In this document: in pieces, positions 1 to 6,854 of the stretch
How positions within the stretch are numbered: the first letter of the stretch is position 1
Layout: the number at the start of each line of letters is the position of its first letter
From: JAAFIP01 sp043777795
Lineage (GTDB): Bacteria > Pseudomonadota > Gammaproteobacteria > Burkholderiales > Burkholderiaceae_C
Assembly (NCBI GenBank): GCA_043777795.1
Contig: JAYWHJ010000031.1
Coordinates: 1-13,668 of the forward strand
Length of the DNA: 13,668 nt
Reading direction: 5' to 3'
Position numbers and translations under genes: made by a program
Notes under the pieces: generated by a model
What the model saw: only the letters and a program-made list of their open reading frames with translations
The model's database searches: none
What the model was told of the DNA's origin: nothing

Positions 1-151
1 GCTGGATAAATTGGTGGAATGGACGGTCAGGGAAGACAAATAGGTTGCAATCCATTTCGAATACATTTTTATGGTTGAATTGGCCTGTAGCGCAATAAAA
101 TGTTGCGGCAGCAGCTATAAATTAAGTAGCAATTTTATACATATAGACAGC

Positions 152-406
152 ATGCCCTCTACCGAACTCATAGGCTACATCGCCGCTGGCCTGACCACCG
201 CCAGCTTCGTGCCGCAGGCCTGGAAGACCTTTCGCTCCAAAGATGTCAGCGGCATTTCGCTGGTGATGTACAGCATGTTCACTGCGGGCATTGCGCTGTG
301 GTTGGCCTATGGCGTGCTGCTGGGCGCCTGGCCGATTGTGGTGGCCAACACCATCACCTTGGGCCTAGCCTGCGCGATCCTGGCTATGAAGCTGCGCTAC
401 CGCTGA
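152..406 (+). CDS. SemiSWEET-type sugar transporter (MtN3/saliva, PQ-loop family)
   Basis: This 84-residue protein has three predicted membrane helices (about residues 4-21, 35-56 and 61-80), the size and layout of bacterial SemiSWEETs. These work as homodimers in the inner membrane and move sugars down their gradient. The PQ-loop signature is visible: Pro21-Gln22 in the first helix, followed by a Lys/Arg-rich loop and a Ser-Gly-Ile-Ser-Leu segment. A conserved Asn lies in the third helix (Ala-Asn-Thr-Ile-Thr). The frame is open to an ATG at 71, but the added 27 residues contain charged and Cys-rich sequence foreign to the family, so the ATG at 152 is preferred. No clear Shine-Dalgarno precedes it. 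The gene stands alone; the substrate cannot be told from sequence. The family call is firm, the start less so. Confidence 0.85.
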   Translation: MPSTELIGYIAAGLTTASFVPQAWKTFRSKDVSGISLVMYSMFTAGIALWLAYGVLLGAWPIVVANTITLGLACAILAMKLRYR

Positions 407-424
407 CAGCGCAGCATCTGTCAG
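403..424 (+). other. Inverted repeat over the SemiSWEET stop codon
   Basis: Arms CTGACAG (403-409) and CTGTCAG (418-424) are perfect complements around an 8-base loop. The hairpin includes the TGA stop at 404-406 and is followed by AAAAA rather than a T-run. It is therefore not a standard intrinsic terminator on the plus strand; it may protect the transcript 3' end or be chance. Confidence 0.4.
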
Positions 425-780
425 AAAAACGCTATGCATTACGCAGCATTTTCCGCAGTTTTTTATTGACTAACAGGCCAGTTAACATCAAAAAAACTCG
501 GTCGAAATAGCTGGTTTTGGGTGCCTGAGTCGCTCAGAGACCATGCTAATTAACTCAGACGCATTTTGCACCGACTCTTTCGTATATTTCCAACGCGCAA
601 AACCGCCCATGGCGCACTGAAATAGTGCGATAGAAGCTATGGAATAAGTAGCGACACGCCATCCCATCAACTCCTGTTGCACCTGCGCAACTTAGCAACC
701 AGTTAGAGGCTCGGCACTAGCTCGGCCTAGTAATTACCCCCTGCATCAATACAGCGTTTTCCCCTACCATCGATTTACAA
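407..780. other. Gene-poor, AT-richer intergenic stretch
   Basis: Nothing here is recognisable as a known gene. It is visibly richer in A+T than the flanking genes. A 64-codon frame on the minus strand (682-488) begins ATG and has a weak GGAG-like sequence upstream, but its product matches no family I know. Two imperfect copies of GCTCGGC-(A)CTA lie back to back at 709-730. The right edge should hold the promoter of the esterase gene at 836; no confident -35/-10 pair was found. Confidence 0.5.
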
Positions 781-800
781 AAAAGAACGGTCGTTCTTTT
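781..800. promoter_or_regulatory. Palindrome AAAAGAACG-GT-CGTTCTTTT, candidate operator
   Basis: Two perfect 9-base arms (781-789 and 792-800) flank a central GT, ending 35 bases before the esterase ATG. With a 2-base spacer it cannot fold well as a hairpin, and its stem is A/T-rich, so a dimeric repressor site is more likely than a terminator. The size and shape resemble operators of TetR/AcrR-type regulators; that assignment is inference, and no regulator gene lies in the window. A weak -10-like CATTAT at 813-818 would put the palindrome over the -35 area. Confidence 0.55.
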
Positions 801-835
801 GTTGGGTTAACGCATTATTTTTTGGAGTAAATCGA

Positions 836-1930
836 ATGAAAACTTGGAAATACGCGCTGAGCGCTCTGGGCGCTGCGCTGGTTTTAGCCGGTTGCGGCGG
901 CGGCGGTGCTGGCGATCAAACCCCTAAAGTCGGTTTTACCGGGATGGTCAACTTTGGCGATAGCCTGAGTGACGTGGGCACCTACAAGGTGGGTACCGTG
1001 GCTGCTCTGGGTGGCGGCAAATACACCGTCAACGGCCCTAACTCTCTGAACTGGACTGAAATCGTCGCCAAAACCTACGGTTTGGCCGCACCTTGCGCTG
1101 CGCAAACCGGCCTGGACGGCTTGGCCGCCCAAGGCTTTGCCGTACCCGTTACCAATATCGCCACTTGCTTTAGTTACGCCCAAGGCGGCTCGCGCGTCAC
1201 GTCCCAGCCCGGCCCTGGCAACAAACTGCTGGGCGGCGGCAACGCCGTGCTCGGTCAGTTGACCGTGCCCGTGCTCCTGCAAATGCAAGCGCATTTGGCA
1301 AAAAATGGCGGTGCCTACACCGGCAAAGAGCTGGTGACCGTGATGGCGGGCGGCAACGACCTGTTTATCCAGTCCGGCAGCATTCCCCAAGCCATTGCTG
1401 CGCGTGTTGCGCTAGGCCAAACCCCAGCCGACGCCCAAACCGCAGCAGTTACCGCCGCCGTCACGGCCATGGGCCAAGCCGGTGGCGAACTGGCTGGCTA
1501 TGTCAAAGCCTTGGTGCTTGCCAAGGGCGCAAAAACGGTAGTGGTAGTGAACATGCCTAACGTCAGCATAACGCCTTATGCCTTGACGCAAGATGCTGCC
1601 ACCCGAGGATTGGTGAACCTGATGACCACCACTTTCAACGACCAGCTCAAGGCCGGTTTGGCCGGTACGGGTGTCTTGTTGGCAGATGCTTACACCGAAA
1701 GCAGCAGCCAAGCGGCCAATCCTGCGCCCTATGGTTTAAGCAATGTGAAAAACCCTGCCTGCGGCACCAATGCTTTAGGCGGCGCCTCGCTGGTGTGCAA
1801 CTCCAGCAACGTGATCGCTGGCAATGTGTCGCGCTATCTGTACGCTGACGACGTGCACCCCACGCCGTATGGTTATGAGCTGCTGGCCAAGTTTGTGCTA
1901 TCTGAGATGCTCAAAGCCGGCTTGCTGTAA
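836..1930 (+). CDS. GDSL/SGNH-family esterase/lipase, predicted outer-membrane lipoprotein
   Basis: The 364-residue product begins with a type II signal peptide: charged start, hydrophobic stretch and lipobox Leu17-Ala-Gly-Cys20. Gly follows the Cys instead of Asp, which predicts transfer to the outer membrane. SGNH hydrolase blocks are in order: Gly-Asp-Ser-Leu at 41-44 with nucleophile Ser43, the Gly of block II near 117-118, Gly-Gly-Asn-Asp at 172-175 with oxyanion-hole Asn174, and Asp338-x-x-His341 near the C-terminus. All catalytic positions are present, so an active ester hydrolase is expected; the substrate is unknown. Cys87/Cys111 and Cys309/Cys321 could form disulfides, fitting an extracytoplasmic location. 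It resembles the passenger part of EstA-type autotransporter esterases but has no beta-barrel of its own. GGAG at 824-827 supports the start. The OmpW-type gene follows after 41 bases. Confidence 0.9.
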   Translation: MKTWKYALSALGAALVLAGCGGGGAGDQTPKVGFTGMVNFGDSLSDVGTYKVGTVAALGGGKYTVNGPNSLNWTEIVAKTYGLAAPCAAQTGLDGLAAQGFAVPVTNIATCFSYAQGGSRVTSQPGPGNKLLGGGNAVLGQLTVPVLLQMQAHLAKNGGAYTGKELVTVMAGGNDLFIQSGSIPQAIAARVALGQTPADAQTAAVTAAVTAMGQAGGELAGYVKALVLAKGAKTVVVVNMPNVSITPYALTQDAATRGLVNLMTTTFNDQLKAGLAGTGVLLADAYTESSSQAANPAPYGLSNVKNPACGTNALGGASLVCNSSNVIAGNVSRYLYADDVHPTPYGYELLAKFVLSEMLKAGLL

Positions 1931-1971
1931 GCGCTTGACCATCCTCCACATTTAGAGCTTTAGGAAACATA

Positions 1972-2637
1972 ATGAAAATTACCCATATCTCCATCGCAGC
2001 CGCACTGCTGGTAGCGGCCGGTTACGCGTCTGCGCAAAAAGCAGGCACTGTGTCTATCGAACTGGGCGTGACCAAGCTGGCTCCTCAAGTCACCAGCGGC
2101 GACCTGAGTGCCCCCGCTTTCCCCAGCACCAAAGCTGATGTCACCAGTGCTACCGGTCTGACCGGAGCGGCCAACTACATGGTGACCGACAGCATCGCCC
2201 TGAACGTGCCGTTAGGCTTGGGCTTTAAGCACGACATCACGGGCGCCTCACGGGCTGCAGGCTTTGGCAAAATCGCCGAAGTGCGCGCGCTGCCCATCAC
2301 GGTGTTGGGCCAGTACCGTTTTGGCGACGCCAGCGCCACCTTTCGCCCCTACCTGGGTGCGGGCCTGACATACGCCAAGTTCTACAAAGAAACCGGCAGC
2401 GCCGGACTGACGGCCTTGACCAACCCAGGCGGCACGCCCACCACCTTGTCAGTGGGCTCCAAAATCGCGCCATCGTTTCAAGTGGGAGCGGTGTTTAACA
2501 TCAACGACAAATGGTTTGTCAACGCGAACTATGTCAAAACCTTATTGAAAGTGAACGTCAGCTTCTCCAACGGTCAAACGCAAGAGCTCAAGCTTAACCC
2601 TAACGCCTTCAGCGCGGCAGTGGGTTATAAGTTCTAA
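1972..2637 (+). CDS. OmpW-family outer membrane beta-barrel protein
   Basis: This 221-residue protein has a signal peptide cleaved probably after Ala-Ser-Ala21. OmpW landmarks follow: a Leu-Pro-Ile-Thr-x-x-x-Gln-Tyr-Arg-Phe strand at about 107-117, Phe-Arg-Pro-Tyr-x-Gly-x-Gly-x-x-Tyr at 124-134, Ile-Asn-Asp-Lys-Trp at 177-181, and a C-terminal strand ending Gly-Tyr-Lys-Phe with the terminal Phe used by the BAM machinery. OmpW proteins are eight-stranded barrels thought to let small hydrophobic molecules cross the outer membrane. The length matches the family. AGGA at 1962-1965 gives a good ribosome site. Only 41 bases separate it from the esterase gene and a terminator follows, so the two are probably one transcript. 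A role in uptake of esterase products is inference only. Confidence 0.88.
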   Translation: MKITHISIAAALLVAAGYASAQKAGTVSIELGVTKLAPQVTSGDLSAPAFPSTKADVTSATGLTGAANYMVTDSIALNVPLGLGFKHDITGASRAAGFGKIAEVRALPITVLGQYRFGDASATFRPYLGAGLTYAKFYKETGSAGLTALTNPGGTPTTLSVGSKIAPSFQVGAVFNINDKWFVNANYVKTLLKVNVSFSNGQTQELKLNPNAFSAAVGYKF

Positions 2638-2676
2638 ACCGTTAAGCTCTATCGCGGGGGAATCTTTCCCAATGCC

Positions 2677-2702
2677 AAAGGCCGTCGCAAGACGGCCTTT
2701 TT
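2677..2702 (+). terminator. Intrinsic terminator of the esterase-ompW unit
   Basis: The arms AAAGGCCGTC (2677-2686) and GACGGCCTTT (2691-2700) pair perfectly over 10 bp with a GCAA tetraloop. The T-run continues to 2702. It starts 39 bases after the OmpW stop. Confidence 0.88.
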
Positions 2703-2922
2703 GCGTTGTGCCAACTTACACAATAGCGGCAGATGTCTTGGCTGTGACGGTGGCCGGCCGTATGGTTAGCAGCATCACCCAAAGGCATCACCGCGCCGGG
2801 CACAGCAGCCAAAGGACCGCCGTTGGGCGCAACGGTCATCAGCGCTTCCCAAGTACCACCTGTTGGCTATCAGCACGGCTGCGCGCGCCATCGCCAGACC
2901 ACGGCTTATAGCAGCGCCAAAG
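2703..2922. other. Intergenic stretch between two facing terminators
   Basis: This segment lies between the plus-strand terminator of ompW and the minus-strand terminator of tRNA-Phe. Several short frames cross it on both strands with G+C-rich, coding-like composition, but none has a ribosome site and a recognisable product. It may be a decayed gene remnant. Confidence 0.4.
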
Positions 2923-2952
2923 AAAAACGGGTTACCATTTCTGATAACCCGT
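2923..2952 (-). terminator. Intrinsic terminator of tRNA-Phe
   Basis: Read on the minus strand, arms ACGGGTTA (2952-2945) and TAACCCGT (2934-2927) form an 8-bp stem around a 10-base loop and are followed by a run of T (2927-2923). It begins 15 bases after the encoded CCA end of the tRNA. Confidence 0.85.
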
Positions 2953-2967
2953 TGACTTTACGAATTT

Positions 2968-3043
2968 TGGTGGCCTGGGGCGGAATCGAACCACCGACAC
3001 AAGGATTTTCAATCCTCTGCTCTACCGACTGAGCTACCGGGCC
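2968..3043 (-). tRNA. tRNA-Phe (anticodon GAA)
   Basis: A full 76-base cloverleaf with encoded CCA (2970-2968). The D stem is GCTC/GAGC, the anticodon loop is TTGAAAA with GAA at 3010-3008 (tRNA positions 34-36), the T stem is GGTGG/CCGCC with loop TTCGATT, and the discriminator base is A73. The acceptor stem is GGCCCGG against CCAGGCC, leaving a C5-A68 mismatch; the other six pairs are Watson-Crick. The anticodon stem has a terminal G27-U43 pair. It sits just downstream of the response-regulator gene but has its own -10 box and terminator. Confidence 0.96.
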
Positions 3044-3047
3044 AAGA

Positions 3048-3069
3048 GCTTGCCTAAGTAATGGCAAGC
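3048..3069 (-). other. Inverted repeat in the tRNA-Phe 5' leader
   Basis: On the minus strand GCTTGCC (3069-3063) and GGCAAGC (3054-3048) are perfect complements with an 8-base loop ATTACTTA. The hairpin begins within a base or two of the transcription start expected from the -10 box, and ends 4 bases before tRNA position 1. No T-run follows, so it is not an intrinsic terminator for the upstream gene. Confidence 0.6.
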
Positions 3070-3074
3070 CTTAA

Positions 3075-3080
3075 ATTATA
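3075..3080 (-). promoter_or_regulatory. -10 box (TATAAT) of the tRNA-Phe promoter
   Basis: A perfect TATAAT on the minus strand, about 32 bases before the mature tRNA 5' end. The matching -35 is weak: an A-run at 3103-3098 lies at 17-bp spacing, just beyond the response-regulator stop, and does not resemble TTGACA. The expected start is around 3068-3070. Confidence 0.5.
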
Positions 3081-3107
3081 ACTGATATACGCGCGCGTTT
3101 TTTGGCA

Positions 3108-3788
3108 TCACTGTGCATTGCGTTTGCTTCGGCTCAGGTCTACGCCCAGTTGTTTGAGCTTGCGGTACAAGTGGGTGCGCTCTAATCCGGTTTTTTCTGC
3201 GACGCGGGTCATAGAACCACCTTCTTTGGACAAGTGGAATTCGAAATAGGCCTTTTCAAACTCGTCGCGCGCTTCACGCAATGGTTTGTCTAGCGGGAAA
3301 CTTTGATTGGCCAAAGGGCCAATATCCATCGCCTCGGGTAAAGACTGGCCACCCATCATGGCAGACTCTACTGTCAGCTCCAGCTGTTTGGGTGCGCTCG
3401 CCGTCATGACCGCCTTGGCTCTCCCGCCTTTGGCCAAACCGTCATTGACAGCTTTGAGCAATTTTTGCAGCGTGATGGGTTTTTCCAAAAACGAATGGGC
3501 CCCAATTTTGGTGGCCTCAACCGCAGTGTCGATGGTGGCATGGCCGCTCATCATGACGACTGGCATCGTCAACAACCCCGAGGTAGCCCACTCTTTCAGT
3601 AAGGTGACACCGTCGGTATCTGGCATCCATATATCTAACAACACCAAATCTGGGGTGTAGCGCAGTCTTGCTTGGCGCGCTTGTCCGGCGTTCTCAGCCG
3701 ACTCGACGTTATGCCCTTCGTCGTTCAAAATTTCCATGAGCAGGTCGCGGATACCGAGCTCGTCATCTACCACCAAAATGTTTGCCAT
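3108..3788 (-). CDS. NtrX-like response regulator, receiver plus Fis-type HTH, no AAA+ domain
   Basis: The 226-residue protein has a complete receiver domain (about 1-120): acidic pair Asp8-Asp9, phosphoacceptor Asp52, Ser81 and Lys103. A linker of roughly 50 residues follows, then a helical segment from about 168 and a Fis-type helix-turn-helix at 189-217 with Glu-Arg-Thr-x-x-Tyr-Arg-Lys-Leu-Lys, very like the C-terminus of NtrX. The AAA+ sigma-54-interacting module of NtrC/NtrX (about 240 residues) is absent, with no sign of a frameshift. It therefore probably binds DNA without driving sigma-54 open-complex formation, closer in layout to RegA/ActR. AAGG lies 4 bases before the ATG. It follows the kinase gene after 77 bases and is its likely partner. 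Target genes are unknown. Confidence 0.85.
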   Translation of the reverse strand: MANILVVDDELGIRDLLMEILNDEGHNVESAENAGQARQARLRYTPDLVLLDIWMPDTDGVTLLKEWATSGLLTMPVVMMSGHATIDTAVEATKIGAHSFLEKPITLQKLLKAVNDGLAKGGRAKAVMTASAPKQLELTVESAMMGGQSLPEAMDIGPLANQSFPLDKPLREARDEFEKAYFEFHLSKEGGSMTRVAEKTGLERTHLYRKLKQLGVDLSRSKRNAQ

Positions 3789-3866
3789 ATTGCCTTTGGC
3801 TTACGCCGATTTATGTGCACTTAAATTGCTCAGATCTCATTTGTTGCGGATTTGCGACTGTGTGTA

Positions 3867-6200
3867 TTAAACCACAGCAAATGATAGTATTACCTGCGCC
3901 CCGATGACCTTTCTATCAGTGTTATTCCCAAGCACCTCCGTCAATAGGCTTTCAGGAGAAACTGGGGCTGCAAAACGGTTGGACAAGTCAATGCGCGCTC
4001 CGTGTTCATCGGCAATTTTCTTCACTACAGCCAGGCCCAAGCCGGTACCTCTGACTTTGGTGGTGACATAAGGTTCGAAAGCACGCTGCAAAATAGACGG
4101 GGCAAAACCTGTTCCGCTATCGCGCACGGTCATGCGCACACGCCGACTTTCAGCGTTGTATTGAGTGCGGATACTGACCTGCGGGGCGGATCCGCCATCT
4201 CTCGTCGAATGCAAACGTGCCAGGGTCGCATCCTGTGCGTTTTGCAGCAGGTTATGGATCACTTGGCGTAATTGCTGGGCATCTCCCAAAATAGGAGGGC
4301 AGACTTCGTCCAAGCTGCTGGTGACTGGCACCTCAGCAGCCTCTGGCGCGTACAGCTGCAAAACGTCGAGGATTAGCCCATTTAAATCTAGCGGCTTGAG
4401 ATCGGCGCTGGGCAGGCGCGCGTAGTCACGAAACTCGTTAACCAAGCGCTTCATCGCATCGACTTGGTCGACGATGGTTTTAACTGATTTGGTGAGTATG
4501 GCCGTATCTGGTGCCGTGAGTTTGCCCTGCAGCTTCATCTCCAGGCGCTCAGCCGATAACTGAATAGGGGTGAGAGGGTTTTTTATCTCGTGCGCCAGGC
4601 GACGCGCCACTTCGCCCCACGCTTGCGCACGCTGGGCCGAAACCACTTCCGAAATGTCATCAAATACCAAGAGCCGCTGTGCTTGTGGCAGCTCGGCACC
4701 GCGCGCGATGATGCTGATACTGTTTGCAACCCCGGGACCGCGCATGCCCATGCCTTGTTCCGCCGTACCGTGATATCCCAGCTCAAACGAATGCTGCCAA
4801 TGGTCCAGGCCATGCGAACTGCGGTCGCCTAAAAAGGCCTCAAATTGCTGGGCGACCCCTTGGGCAAAAGCCGCTAGGCCTGGCACGAGTTCGAGTGCTT
4901 TGCCTTCAAACGCGGCGACAGGTGCGCGCAACACTCTGGTAGCTCCGGGATTGGACGAAACAATGATGCCTTGTGCGTCCAACACCATCACGCCTGCGGT
5001 AAGGTTGTCCAAAATGGTTTGCAAGTTGGCCCGCGACGCGTCAACCTGCTCCATACTGTGCTGCACTTGGCTGCGTGCGTCAAATAGCTGCTGCGTCATG
5101 TCGGCAAAGGAGCGGGTCAGACCGCCCAGCTCGTCGCGTGTTTGCAAGGCCGCTTTGGGTCGTAAATCTCCTGCCGCCACTTGAGCTACGCCGTCGGCCA
5201 GCACCAAAAGTGGCCGGACAATTTGGTTACCTAACAACACGCCCAAAAGAACTGCGACAAAGACGGCTAGAAACAAACTGAGCGTGAGTGTGCCAATATA
5301 CATTTGGCGCAAACCACCACGCGCAATCGCGCGCTCTTGGTATTCTTTGTAGGCTTCTTGAACGGCTAAAGCGTTTGCCACCAAAGACGGTGGCAACACC
5401 TGAATCACTTGCAAATAGCGCGGCTCGGTCAACAAGCCGATACTGCTCCCACCCACTAGGGCTAGGGCACGCATTTTCGCGCTACCCGAGCCCCCTCCTT
5501 CTTCCAGCCCTTCAATTTGCGTCACTATTTTTTGGCTGCGCGCTTGGCGAAACTGCGCTGGGGTGGGCCGATTGGGCTGCAAGCGAAAACGTGAATCGCC
5601 GGCACTGGCAATTACTTGTCCGGAGGCATTCCACAACACGACGTCGCTGGCTGCCAGTTGTTCACGCAAACGCTCCAGGGTCACGGCGCCGGCGGCCTGG
5701 CTGGTCTGACCTAATTGGTCTGCTGCAACACGGGTTTTGGCATTCAGGTCATTGCTCAGGGTGTCCAGCGTTGTGCGGCCTAAGTTCAGGCCTGCATCTA
5801 ATGCGCCCTCGACCTTCACATCAAACCAGCTCTCGATCGACCTGGACACAAACTGGTAGGAGACCACATAGATAAGCACCCCTGGTGCAAAACCCACCAA
5901 AGCAAAAATGGCTGCCAGCTTTATGAGTAAACGACTGCCAAACTTGCCCCTTCTAAGCCGCCACACCAAGCGCCAAGCGATCCAGCCGATCACCAGTAGC
6001 AACAAAGCCGCTACGACCATGTTCACAATCCATAGTCGGGCGTAGTTTTTCTCGTAAAAGGCTTGGTTGTTGGTCGCTTGGGTCAGCAAAAACATCAGCA
6101 CCAGCGCTACCGCCACCACGGAGGCCAAACCAATGCCCAAAGCCCAAGACAAGCTGCGCGCGCTATGGCCTTTGTGAGGCATAGCCGGTGAATTGCTCAT
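3867..6200 (-). CDS. ntrY: NtrY-type membrane sensor histidine kinase
   Basis: This 777-residue inner-membrane kinase has three N-terminal helices (about 17-39, 56-79, 91-118), a periplasmic region to about 297, a fourth helix (about 299-323), HAMP (about 320-372), PAS (about 388-500), HisKA and HATPase_c. The phosphorylated His537 sits in Ala-His-Glu-Ile-Lys-Asn-Pro-Leu-Thr-Pro, typical of NtrY. The ATPase domain shows Asn654 in the N box, Asp694-Ser-Gly-Thr-Gly, and a Gly-Thr-Gly-Leu-Gly-Leu box near 720. All catalytic residues are intact. It should phosphorylate the response regulator encoded next. Its ATG overlaps the stop of the DUF4390 gene by 4 bases, indicating translational coupling. 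NtrYX systems are linked to nitrogen, redox or envelope control in other proteobacteria; the signal here is unknown. Confidence 0.9.
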   Translation of the reverse strand: MSNSPAMPHKGHSARSLSWALGIGLASVVAVALVLMFLLTQATNNQAFYEKNYARLWIVNMVVAALLLLVIGWIAWRLVWRLRRGKFGSRLLIKLAAIFALVGFAPGVLIYVVSYQFVSRSIESWFDVKVEGALDAGLNLGRTTLDTLSNDLNAKTRVAADQLGQTSQAAGAVTLERLREQLAASDVVLWNASGQVIASAGDSRFRLQPNRPTPAQFRQARSQKIVTQIEGLEEGGGSGSAKMRALALVGGSSIGLLTEPRYLQVIQVLPPSLVANALAVQEAYKEYQERAIARGGLRQMYIGTLTLSLFLAVFVAVLLGVLLGNQIVRPLLVLADGVAQVAAGDLRPKAALQTRDELGGLTRSFADMTQQLFDARSQVQHSMEQVDASRANLQTILDNLTAGVMVLDAQGIIVSSNPGATRVLRAPVAAFEGKALELVPGLAAFAQGVAQQFEAFLGDRSSHGLDHWQHSFELGYHGTAEQGMGMRGPGVANSISIIARGAELPQAQRLLVFDDISEVVSAQRAQAWGEVARRLAHEIKNPLTPIQLSAERLEMKLQGKLTAPDTAILTKSVKTIVDQVDAMKRLVNEFRDYARLPSADLKPLDLNGLILDVLQLYAPEAAEVPVTSSLDEVCPPILGDAQQLRQVIHNLLQNAQDATLARLHSTRDGGSAPQVSIRTQYNAESRRVRMTVRDSGTGFAPSILQRAFEPYVTTKVRGTGLGLAVVKKIADEHGARIDLSNRFAAPVSPESLLTEVLGNNTDRKVIGAQVILSFAVV

Positions 6201-6790
6201 CGTGGATCAGGGCGCGGTTCTGCCCGCGTCTCTGGCCTTACATTACGCTGCGCATTGATATTCCATTCACTTTGCCCCATTACGCCGATTTGTAGTGGCC
6301 TTGGCAATTGCAGTGAATCGAGCTTAAACCGGTAATCGATGTTGTGCCGCGAATCGGCATCGATGTCGGCCACGTCTGCAATTTTCCAGCGTGCAACACG
6401 CCGCAACACGCCCATGACATCGTTTAGATTGTCAAAATGTTGAGTTAGGGCAATACCGGTTGCCGGGCTAGACACGGTGCCACTTGCTACATTGATCCGC
6501 CAGCGACGCGTCAACGGCTGGAATGAAACCCTTACGCTGCGAGTGGCGGTGGCTACGCGCTTGTCGTACCAGTACCAGCGGTCACGGTACACATCCGCTT
6601 CGTTCACAAAGGTTATCGGGATACCCTTCAGCAACGCTTCCTCCACCGCCGCCGGCAACTCAAATCCCACGGTAGCACTCAGGTACAGCCCGTCATCGGC
6701 CCGCTCAACCCGCAGGGCACTGACTTCGGCGGTGGCAGAATCTATGGCATAAGCGGGCAGGCTGTACAACCCACAGACGAGCCCGAGCAT
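6197..6790 (-). CDS. DUF4390 secreted/envelope protein of unknown function
   Basis: The body (about 180 residues after a hydrophobic leader ending Leu-Pro-Ala-Tyr-Ala) matches the DUF4390 pattern: early Val-Glu-Arg-Ala-Asp-Asp-Gly-Leu-Tyr-Leu-Ser-Ala, then Phe-Glu-Leu-Pro-x-x-Val-Glu-Glu-Ala-Leu-x-Lys-Gly-Ile-Pro, a Trp-Tyr-Trp-Tyr-Asp motif, and a late Tyr-Arg-Phe-x-Leu-Asp-x-x-x-Leu-Pro-Arg-Pro-Leu-Gln. An exported protein is inferred. The start is uncertain: the ATG at 6790 has GGAG only one base away and gives a leader without positive charge; in-frame TTG codons at 6814 or 6802, or a GTG further up inside rsmB, are alternatives. It lies between rsmB and ntrY and overlaps ntrY by 4 bases, the same order seen in other Burkholderiales from general knowledge. 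Function is not known. Confidence 0.8.
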   Translation of the reverse strand: MLGLVCGLYSLPAYAIDSATAEVSALRVERADDGLYLSATVGFELPAAVEEALLKGIPITFVNEADVYRDRWYWYDKRVATATRSVRVSFQPLTRRWRINVASGTVSSPATGIALTQHFDNLNDVMGVLRRVARWKIADVADIDADSRHNIDYRFKLDSLQLPRPLQIGVMGQSEWNINAQRNVRPETRAEPRPDPR

Positions 6791-6854
6791 GCTCCAAAGC
6801 AAGCACCACGGCAAATACCAACGGGTGCCGGGTCGACCAGAGCAATCCCCATCG

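Noticed and set aside
71..151. 27-residue N-terminal extension of the SemiSWEET protein
   Set aside because: Family members begin just before the first membrane helix; the extension is polar, Cys-containing and preceded by no ribosome site.
781..800. Reading the palindrome as an intrinsic terminator of the upstream gene
   Set aside because: The loop would be only four bases on an A/T-rich stem and it is 375 bases past the SemiSWEET stop; an operator fits better.
884..1390. Minus-strand 168-codon frame inside the esterase gene
   Set aside because: The esterase carries a complete set of SGNH motifs; the opposite frame is a composition effect.
5288..5875. Plus-strand 195-codon frame opposite the kinase
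   Set aside because: The kinase frame contains every expected domain; the antisense product is Arg/His/Ser-rich with no recognisable motif.
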